Below are positions 55,974 to 64,000 of a stretch of 64,000 nucleotides of DNA, in pieces (the first letter of the stretch is position 1; each line of letters begins with the position of its first letter). The position numbers were made by a program, and so were the translations under genes. Origin of the DNA: Mycoplasmopsis gallinacea (lineage in GTDB: Bacteria; Bacillota_I; Bacilli_A; Mycoplasmatales; Metamycoplasmataceae); NCBI RefSeq assembly GCF_900660495.1, contig NZ_LR214950.1:806001-870000 (forward strand). Direction: 5' to 3'. Under the pieces are notes generated by a model that was not told the DNA's origin, did no database searches, and saw only the letters and a program-made list of their open reading frames with translations.

Positions 55974-55996
55974 GGATATTTTCCCCGCAAATATCC
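55974..55996. promoter_or_regulatory. 8-bp inverted repeat just upstream of the A16 promoter
   Basis: GGATATTT (55974-55981) with AAATATCC (55989-55996), spacer TTCCCCGC-like, ending six bases before the poly-A run. Candidate operator. Confidence 0.6.
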
Positions 55997-56001
55997 GTTC
56001 T

Positions 56002-56033
56002 AAAAAAAAAAAAAAAACTTAAAGTAATATAAT
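56002..56033 (+). promoter_or_regulatory. Poly-A16 tract directly upstream of a TATAAT box
   Basis: A run of 16 A (56002-56017) ends ten bases before TATAAT (56028-56033). The -35 position falls inside the run. This is the layout of the phase-variable vlp promoters of M. hyorhinis, where the A number sets promoter activity. Transcription would start near 56040, 87 bases before the ATG of the MIB-like gene. AGAGG stands before that ATG. Confidence 0.75.
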
Positions 56034-56126
56034 TTAAACATAAATATATAAAAGTAAATTTTTCCCCTATAAAAATACAAAAAAACACATTTTTAAAAAA
56101 TTTTATATATTTAAAAGAGGTACATA

Positions 56127-59100
56127 ATGATTAGAGCAAAAAGAAACAAACTTTTAAAAGGTCTTTTGGTTTTTAGTGTTTCGCTTGTTACTGCTGCTAT
56201 AACTACCTCGTCAATTTATTTAACGAGACAAAAAAGCGATGTAGATAAACAAAAAGGAATAGAAGATGAAATTGTAACACCTACACTAGTTGATGGTGTT
56301 TTAATTTTAATTAAACCTGAAAATAGATCACTTGGAGATCAAAACATTGAACAAATTCAAAAAACAACAATTAACTTAGTTACATTACTTCCTAATGAAG
56401 AAAAGAAAGTTCTTGTAAGTTTTGAAATTGAAACAACTAAAAATGAAGAAATAACAATGGATATTTCAGATAGAATTCCTGAAAATTATGAAATTGATCC
56501 TGAATTAAACAAAAATTTTGAAGGATCAAAAATTGTTGTTAAGATCGGTCAAGTAAATGAAATTTATCTTAAAGAAATTAAATCTATTCCTACAACTGTT
56601 TTTGAATTCTATAACGGAGAGAATAAAATTGGTTCTTCTGTTTCGTTTACAATTGGAGAGAAAGAAGAGTTAATTAGACAATATAAAACACAAATTCCTG
56701 AAGGGTATAAACTTCAAACTAATGCAGATGGTGAAACTGTAGAACCTGAAATTAATTTAGGAGAGCTTAATAAAATTCAAATTGAGCCAATTCATAAAGA
56801 ATATAGAACTACAATCATCTATAAAGATAAACAAAATAATGTTATTCATACACAAAAAGATATTATTACTTTAGATGATGCTAAAGTTAACCCTAGAAAT
56901 TATTTACCACAAGGTTATGAGTTTCTTGAAGATGCTCAGCAACAACAAAGTGTTGCTGAACTTCCTGCTGGTAAAACATATACTTTCTTGATTAAAAAGA
57001 CTGTAAAAGTACACACTACAGTTGTAAGTTATCAACTTGATGGTGTTCAAAAAGCAACGCACACTTTCACAACTTATGGTGATAATAGTTCTATAACACT
57101 TGAACAACTTAAAAAATTCAAGCCAAATAATTTAGAAATTAAAAAAGATTATAGCACTTCTTCAATTGTTATTGGGAGTTCAAATAACATTGTTCCACTT
57201 GAAAAACCTAGATTAAAAAACACTACTAGATTAATTTTTAAAGAAAAAGAGCCATTGAAAGTTGTGCAAGATATAAGTATTACTGAATTTGAAGATGTAC
57301 AAATTTCGCTTAGTTCATATATTCCAAGCGGTTATAAATTAGCAGATGGTGCTTCATCTGATATTCGAAGAGGACAAGACAATACCTATTTTGTAGAACT
57401 TATTGAAAAACCTAAACCTAAACCAGAACCAAAACCTGAGCCTACTCCGGTTGTTCCTAAAGAAGAAAAAACTCCAGAAATTACAGAGATTATTTCTGAA
57501 GGTGGGACACTTATTAATCCTGAAAATGAACGTTACGAAAAACCAACTACAATGCCTAACGTTGAAAGAGGTGCAATTTCAGGAGAGCTTCTAAAAAGCC
57601 AAAAAGCTAAAATACAAAGTATTAAAAATATTCTTTCTAAATTATCTTCTGATCCAAATTACAAATTTAACGCAGAGGATTTAAGACCTATTTACGATAC
57701 TTCTCATCTTTCATCAGATGATGCTAATTTATTCTTTGAGAGATTATCTAAGCTTCTTAATGGTGCAACTTTAAAAGAATTAGGAACAGCTACCGCATTC
57801 CCATATCCAGATTTAACAGCTGAACAGCAAAAAATTAGTTTTCAAAATCAAATGAATGCATATTTAAAAAACGCTGATGAATACTTGGCTAAAGGACAAA
57901 TTTTAGTGTTTGGAACAGATTTTACCAACCCATACCCAAGATGAGGTTTTGCTTCAGATGATGATAACCCAGCTTATGTAAGACAAAAAGAACTTGCTAA
58001 AAAACGTGGTTTTGCTCACAGTGGTACAAATGCAAAATATGGAAGAAATGGTGATCAACTTTCTAAAGGTGATTATCCAGGATGAAGTAAAAAACAATCA
58101 ACTGATAGAAAATACTATTCAAATGGAAAACCACCTGCTTGAAAAACTGATTCAAGTGGAAGACAATGAATTGGTGATGGCGGAATTTCTGTTTGAGAAT
58201 ATACACCAAATGATGATAACTTCGAAGGACTTAAACAAGGTAAACAAAAAATGGCATTTATGGACGCTTCTAACCCTAATGCTGTTAGAGATATCATTTC
58301 CTTTTTAAAGAAAAACCCAGAAATCACTGGTTTATTTATCAAAAACATTGGTACAAAAAATCCAGATCAAGATATTACAGATATTTTAAGAAATATTCCA
58401 AGTCAAATCAAAAACTTATCATTAGGATTTGATACTCAAAAAATTCTAGGACTTGGAGAACTTAGAAACAAAACATTTACTCAAGTTGAACTTCTTACAA
58501 GCCTTAGAAATGCAGATGATAACATTGGTGATGCATCATTACCTAGATATAACTATGGATGAGGAATTGATCCAATTGCGTTCCAAAATGTTTCTTATGT
58601 AGCTCATGATTGAACAGCTACTAAAGGATGAGATAATCAAGGATCATCATCTGTTTATTATGGACCAATTCAATTTAATGTTATTCGTCCAGGTAAAGAT
58701 ACAAGCTGAGAGGATGTGAAAAAAGGATTTGACTTAGTGCTTGATACCAAAAAAGATTGAAGAGTATTTAATGGTCAATTTGGTGATCAAGGTTACCCAA
58801 TTAAAATCGATCTTTCAGAAACCCAATTTACTTCACTTAAAGAAATTAATCTTAGAAAACACAAATTTAGAGTTATTAAATTGCCTTCAAGTGGTTCAAA
58901 ATTCACTTTAAATATTGCAGATTTAGGTAAAGCTCAATACAGCACAATCTTAGCTGCTTGAGGACCAACAGAAAAACCTAAAATTCTTTTCGGAGATGAA
59001 AGAACAAATCAAGTTTATTTAAAAGGAACTCTTTCAGATCTTAGATCTGGAGGTAAATGAGTGCCTGAATTACAAGCTCTTTTAATTGGTATGAAAAACA

Positions 59101-59240
59101 TTGGAACTGTCAAAACAATTATTGTAGATAGTCAAGATGTTCTAAATGTAATTAAAAACTCAGGAGCATGAGATTCTTCATTCACAATTAAATTAGCTTC
59201 AGAAAGCAATTCAAACCAAGGAGGTTTTGATTTTGACTAA
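56127..59240 (+). CDS. MIB-like immunoglobulin-binding surface protein
   Basis: A 1037-residue protein open through many TGA-Trp codons. A signal or anchor helix spans residues ~8-31. Residues 35-425 look like repeated beta domains (TTVVSYQLDG, TTIIYKDKQN strands recur). A Pro/Lys/Glu linker follows (KPKPEPKPEPTP, near 427-440). The C-terminal half has leucine-rich, ladder-like segments (SLKEINLRKHKFRVIKLPSSG). This resembles the mycoplasma immunoglobulin-binding protein MIB, whose gene often lies beside the F1-like ATPase cluster, as here. MIB captures the antibody light chain and presents IgG to the protease MIP. No MIP gene is adjacent on either side. The MIB call rests on recalled family similarity and synteny. 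Confidence 0.72.
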
Positions 59241-60714
59241 TACTAACACAATTCCCCAACGTAAGATTTTTAGTCAACAAATGGTTAAGAACATTTACAA
59301 AAACTTAATTTTATTAATTCTTTTTGTAGGTATTTTATTTACATTATTTACATTTTCGAACTATGTAGGTAATGACATTGTCAATGCAAAGTCAAACGAT
59401 GTCTTTGTAGGCTATGAAAATCTTTTCAATTTATCAAACCCAGTTTTTAAAAGCAGAAACTTTGCAATTATTTTTAATTTCACCATATTAATAACTGCAT
59501 TTATTTATGGTGTCTATAGTGGTTATCGAGTTTGAAGATACTCTTTAAAAAATACCTATAGTTATGCTTTTTCAGTAGTTTTTGTAATTGTTGCTATTGC
59601 TTCAATTATTCTCTTAGCTATTGATCCAATTAATTATGAAACTGATCCACAAAACTTAATTATCAAATCTGTACCAATTATTGTTTTACTACTTATTAGT
59701 TGTGTATTTGAGTTTCTGTTATTTAATAATAAAAGAAAAATCTCACCTTCAACAATGCTGCTTAATGTTTCATTTTTTGCATCAGCACTTTTAAAATTAT
59801 TTTTAACTATTATCGGTTTTGTTCTTCTTTATTTATTTGTTTCTGATGTTAAAGTTAGTGCAAATGAAAAAGCAATTGATTATCTTTTCTTTTCAGGTAA
59901 AAATGAAATGTTTAAAAAGATCGATTATGCTTTAAATACTAATGCAGGTGGATTAAGTTTCTTATATCACTTTGTGCTAATTACCATTGCACTTGCAGCG
60001 ATTTTCTTATCAATTTATCCATATTTCTTTGGTTCATATCTATTAAATAGAAGAAAAAATATTTATAAAGATTTAACTAAAATTGCTTTAGTTTCTTCAT
60101 TTGCAGTTCTTATTTTCGCTTTAGCAAATGTAACTAAAAGTGTTGAGCAATCAAGTTTTGTTGTTAAAAATAGCATTTCTCACATTGGTTATTTATCATT
60201 TAGTGCAGTAGCTGTTATTATTATTGGAAGCTACATTGCAATTACAAAGTTTTTCAAAAATCAATTAAATCATTACAACATTGATAGTTTCTTACTTGCT
60301 TTAGCTTTACTGACCCCATTTAGCATTGCAATTATTTTAAGAACCATTAATTTTGACAAATTTAACAATTACATTATTTTAGTTTTACTTTCATTATTTG
60401 TTTTAGTTTTATTTGTGTACCAAAACTTTAACAAAACAACATTAAATAAAAATAATCACACTATTTTTGCAATATCTTTATTACTACTTAGTTTAGGAAT
60501 ATTCTTTGAAGTAGTAGATGCATTTATGATTGAAAAAGGAAATCACTTACTTTCATCAATTTTCATCTTAATTCATCTTTCAGATATTTTATTGATAACT
60601 AATTTAGTTTTCATTTTTGGACTTGTAATTACAAGACTTTATGGATTATTCAAACTATTTTATTTCATCAAAAAAGTAGCATCAAAAAAATTAAAATTAA
60701 AAAATGTTAACTAA
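59233..60714 (+). CDS. F1-like X0 ATPase-associated membrane protein (MSC_0624 type)
   Basis: A 493-residue polytopic protein with about 12 hydrophobic helices and no ABC or channel signature. I chose TTG at 59233 because AAGGAGG (59218-59224) is eight bases upstream; TTG at 59227 is too close. It overlaps the end of the MIB-like gene. Position and topology match the membrane component X0 of the type-3 F1-like ATPase cluster (M. mycoides MSC_0618 to MSC_0624), where it replaces the missing F0 sector. Confidence 0.82.
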
Positions 60715-60725
60715 GGAGGTTTTCA

Positions 60726-61247
60726 ATGCCAATTTTCAAAAGAAAAACTAAAACACTTGCACCTGAAGTCCAAGCATATCATGACATGATATTCAAAAAT
60801 TATCATAATGCTAAAGCTGATAAATTCATTTCCAATGAAGCTTTTATCAATCAAGTTCTTATTATTGCTAACTTGAATAAAAAAGATGAGCTTTGAAAAA
60901 AATACTACCACCAAGGATATGAGCAATTTATAAACAAAAACGAAATTCGCTTTAAAAATTTCGTTTTAACCTACGAAAGAGACTTGCGTTTTGATTTGAA
61001 TAATTTAGTGCCAACTATTAAGAACGTAACAAATCCAAAGGTTATTACCTTTAACTTTGCAAATTCAGATCTTGAAGCTGAAGCTGCATTATTAGAATGC
61101 TTCAATAAAGTTCTTGTATCGTTTTTAGAACAAGGGTACAATGTTGAAATATTCCCTGATGTGATTTTAACTTTTGATAAAAATTTAGATAAACTTACTG
61201 TTTTATTTAGTGAGAATTTTGTAACAGATGCACATCAAGAAAATTAA
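60726..61247 (+). CDS. F1-like ATPase-associated protein (MSC_0623 type)
   Basis: A 173-residue soluble protein with AAGGAGG before its ATG. No catalytic motif is visible. Its order, between the membrane protein and the gamma-like subunit, matches the second gene of the F1-like cluster. It may be a connecting or delta-like subunit, which is inference. Overlaps the next gene by 20 bases. Confidence 0.78.
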
Positions 61248-62142
61248 ATCGAAACTTGTTAGTTTATCCAAATTAATGAAAATCGTTGAATCAAAGAAAA
61301 ACATTACTTTGATTGACATTTTAAAATTATCAAAAAGAATCAGTATTTATTATGAAAGAGCAATTCAATCAAAAGACATTGTGCAAACACTTTTAGAAGA
61401 TCACAATGTTGATTCCCCACTTTTAGATTTTAGTGCCCTTGTGTCGAAAAAAAGCTTTTTTAACAAGTTTAAAAAAGTTGCAGCTAAAAAAACTATTTGA
61501 GTTTATATAACTGAAGAAGAAAAATATTCAACTAACTCATACTTTAAACACGAAAAATCACTTCAAGAATTTTTCAAAGAAGGTGATTTAATGATTGCTA
61601 TTGGAGCTAGAGCAATTAATTTTGCTACCCAAAACGGTTATCCAATTCTTTTTAAATCAGACACTAATGATTTAGATCGCCTTGCTAACACTCTTCCAGC
61701 CTTAATTGAAAGTTACTATCAAAATTATGGATTCCATAACCTTAGATTTGTGCTTAACTCATCAAAAGTTAAAAATTCATATTTAGATGTGCTTCCAATG
61801 GAGTCGTTGAATTTTAACTTAAATGTTAAAAATCTTGATTTAGAAGCAACTATTGATATTAAGAAAATGAATATCTACCCAGATATTAAAGAATTTATTG
61901 AAACTGAAATGATTGCTTATCTTACTTACATTTTCTATACTTTGCTTAATGAATCAGCTTTAATTTACTTAAAATACAAACTTGTTGCTCAAAACCAAAA
62001 AATTAACGATCTTGAGAAAAGATTCAAACAAACTAAGCTTTATATGCTTAGAGGAAAACGTGAATTAGAAATTGAAGAACTTTCTCTTTTAAGTAAGAAA
62101 AAAGACTTGCTACATGAAAAAGGAGAAACAGTTAATGAATAA
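61228..62142 (+). CDS. F1-like ATPase gamma-type subunit (MSC_0622 type)
   Basis: A 304-residue protein with long helices at both ends: MHIKKIKSKLVSLSKLMKIVESKKN at the start and NESALIYLKYKLVAQNQKINDLEKRF near the end, the pattern of F1 gamma, whose two terminal helices form the rotor coiled coil. The middle (IAIGARAINFATQNGYPI) resembles the gamma Rossmann-like domain. It would couple catalysis to the membrane part. Sequence identity to canonical gamma is low. Confidence 0.8.
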
Positions 62143-62608
62143 AATTACACTAAAATTTGTCTCTGAATCTTATGAAGTTTCAAAAATGCAAATTACCAAA
62201 TTAGAAATTAACAACGATCTAAAAGATTACTGAGTTACATTTAAACCGAATTCAGTAGCAAGTTTAAGAAAAGGATTTTTAAAAATTACCTTTAAAGATG
62301 AATCTAATTCAAAAGAAAAAGTTCGCTATTTAATTTTAAATAATCCATTTTTGATTTATTTAGACAATCAAATCGAACTTAGATACAAAGGTAAATTACA
62401 ATTTTACATCCACCAAAGTTTTGACAAAGCAAGCTTAAAAACAATGATTAAACAGCTCAAAGAGAAAAATAATCAACTTAATTTAATTAAGGCTTACCAA
62501 GAAAATAATATCCATTTTTATGACAGCTTTGAAGCTTCTAAATTAAATGATGAAATTTTCTATCAAAGCGCACTTCTTAACTTTGAACTTATCAAGGAGG
62601 AAAAATAA
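62135..62608 (+). CDS. F1-like ATPase epsilon-type subunit (MSC_0621 type)
   Basis: A 157-residue protein with a beta-rich N-terminal ~85 residues and a helical C-terminus (SLKTMIKQLKEKNNQLNLIKAYQ), the epsilon layout. It overlaps the preceding gene by 8 bases and shares a TAATG-type junction with the next. Confidence 0.75.
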
Positions 62609-64000
62609 TGAAGCACAAAAAAACTAAATTATTTTTAGGTTCATTAGCTCCAGTTGTTATTTTTCCTACTATTTTAAGTCTTTCAGCTACTGGAGAAGCT
62701 GCAGCTAATGGTAATAATCCTTCAGATCCAAATGCCCCAAGCAAACCAACTTTAGACCCAAAATTTGATACTTTCGGTGATGAAGTTAATAAAATTACTA
62801 AAAGCAAACTTTCAACATTAATTGATGATAAGATTTTAGAATTTAGAAGAAAAGCTCAAGATCTTGTTAAAACTTCAGCTGCTTCTTCAAATGATATTAT
62901 CAAAGGAATTTACCTTCAAAAAGTTGCTGATTATTTAGAAAATAATCGTGACAAAATTTTAGAAAACCCAACAGAATATGGTTTAAATATTGTTTATCCA
63001 AAAATCATTTCATTAAATAAAGATCTTTACACAACTACTGTCATTTATGAGGGAAATGAATATACCAACATTAAATTTGGACTTACAGCTTCATATCCTT
63101 CAGATGAAATTATCCCAAGTGCAACTGAAGATAAAAGTCTTAATACAACAGATTTAAGCACTCTTAGAGAGAAAACTTATACCTATTATGATAATTTAAC
63201 TTCAGAATTTGAAGATGTTTTTGCTAATGCTAAAGACATTCCGACACTTGCATCTAAAGAAAGTGGAAACGATAATAACAGAGATATTACAAAAATTTGT
63301 TATGATTCTGATCATAATGGAATTAACATTTCACTTCCAGAAGGATACAAATCGTGAGATGAATATATCCGTTCAAAAGTTGTTAAACGTTTTACAGCTT
63401 TTGACTTACTTCAAAACTCTAGTGACGAAGAAGAAGAGCAAGATGACCCATACCCACCTATTACTGATGAAGAAAAGCCAAATGATCCGCTTGAAGAATC
63501 AGAGCTTAGATTCGTGCCTCAACTTTCCCCAATTCTTAAATATGAATTTTTTGATTTATATAAAGACAAAATTCAAAACGAATCTAAATATCAAGAACTA
63601 GTATCTGAAAGTTCAAAAGATATCAATCGTTTTAATAACAGTTTTTACTTTGATAATCCAATTTTCACAAGATATGAATACAAAATCGAATCATTAGCAA
63701 TTGAAAATATTACAGAAAATTCTGTTTCTAAATCTGTTTTAGTAGCTAATGTAAAAATTATTGATTCATTAAATGTTGGTAATACACGTATATATAAAAC
63801 TAATTTTGAAATATCAGCAGATAAAGAAACATCTTTAAGTAGAGAAGCTGCAAGAAACTTAATTACTGCCACATACAAAAGATTTTATGATGCCCTTGGA
63901 ATTGGTGAAAGAATTCAAATTAAAAGACTTGGAAACAAAAGTTTAGTTACAACCGTTTACAATATGATTGTTGCTTCAAATAATTTAATTAAACCATCAG
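62608..64000 (+). CDS. F1-like ATPase-associated extracytoplasmic subunit (MSC_0620 type), 5' part
   Basis: The first 464 residues of a protein that runs past the window end. A hydrophobic signal (residues 7-28) has no Cys, so it is a signal peptide or anchor. The chain is polar with an acidic insert (SSDEEEEQDDPYPP, ~275) and Tyr-rich segments. Gene order places it before the alpha- and beta-like catalytic subunits, which would lie just outside the window. Family by synteny; function unknown. Confidence 0.75.

Noticed and set aside
55820-55980. DnaA-box-like sequences (TTTTCCACA near 55840, ATATCCACA on minus near 55971) in an AT-rich region
   Set aside because: Each has at least one mismatch, there is no dnaA or dnaN nearby, and the region is better explained as a divergent promoter.
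55900-56088. 62-codon ORF on minus
   Set aside because: Low-complexity, overlaps the A16 promoter region and inverted repeats, and has no ribosome site.
1-64000. tRNA genes, rRNA genes, insertion sequences or prophage
   Set aside because: I looked for cloverleaf-like GC-rich segments, transposases and integrases and saw none; the only structural RNA found is rnpB.

Overview
The window comes from a mollicute, most likely a Mycoplasmopsis-type mycoplasma (hominis group). In-frame TGA codons sit at conserved tryptophan positions throughout, the DNA is AT-rich, many lipoproteins carry a Cys lipobox, and several genes match families known only from mycoplasmas (P68-type lipoprotein, PDxFFG protein, MIB-like antibody-binding protein, F1-like 'X0' ATPase). 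All CDS calls use translation table 4. I cannot name the species.

Layout. 1-377 is the end of gpmI. 561-3523 holds an unknown protein and an ABC-2-type permease. 3734-13243 is one operon for an ABC importer: P68-type substrate lipoprotein, thermonuclease lipoprotein, ATPase with a long insert, two permeases, a small membrane protein and a lipoprotein. This looks like a cut-and-import system for nucleic-acid precursors. 13290-17133 (minus) has an anchored EIIB-like protein, an SF1 helicase and an ArsR regulator. rnpB (minus) and rpsB-tsf (plus) follow. 19536-22425 is a large lipoprotein gene split by a frameshift at an A7 run, convergent with a 771-residue anchored coiled-coil protein. 24932-40012 is a peptide-uptake operon: giant PDxFFG protein with an HEXXH site, OppA-like lipoprotein, OppB, C, D and F, and a Pro/Glu-rich lipoprotein. 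40139-43720 (minus) is cysS-rlmB-[197-aa ORF]-rpmG-secE-nusG. This is the gene order of the Bacillus sigH locus, and the unknown ORF sits where sigH would be. argS, rpoE and fba follow on plus.

46870-53493 (minus) is a type I restriction-modification specificity locus: hsdM followed by two parallel hsdS modules. Each module has a two-domain hsdS with its own start, then two promoterless single-domain half genes. Every junction carries a (GA)n tract, here n=10, 8, 6 and 8. Tract length decides whether translation stops or continues into the next recognition domain: only n divisible by 3 is open. One junction (n=6) is open now, giving a predicted three-domain HsdS of 672 aa. Variable AELK spacer repeats, covarying inverted repeats and near-identical duplicated domains point to a second, recombinational layer of variation. 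I regard this locus as the main discovery candidate.

54018-55682 (minus) encodes a luciferase-like flavin monooxygenase and a flavin reductase-like protein. 55683-56126 is a regulatory region with inverted repeats and an A16 run directly upstream of a TATAAT box. It precedes a MIB-like antibody-binding protein and the first five genes of the F1-like ATPase cluster, which runs off the window end. Surface and DNA-specificity functions in this window therefore carry several slippage-prone simple repeats, while the housekeeping genes do not.
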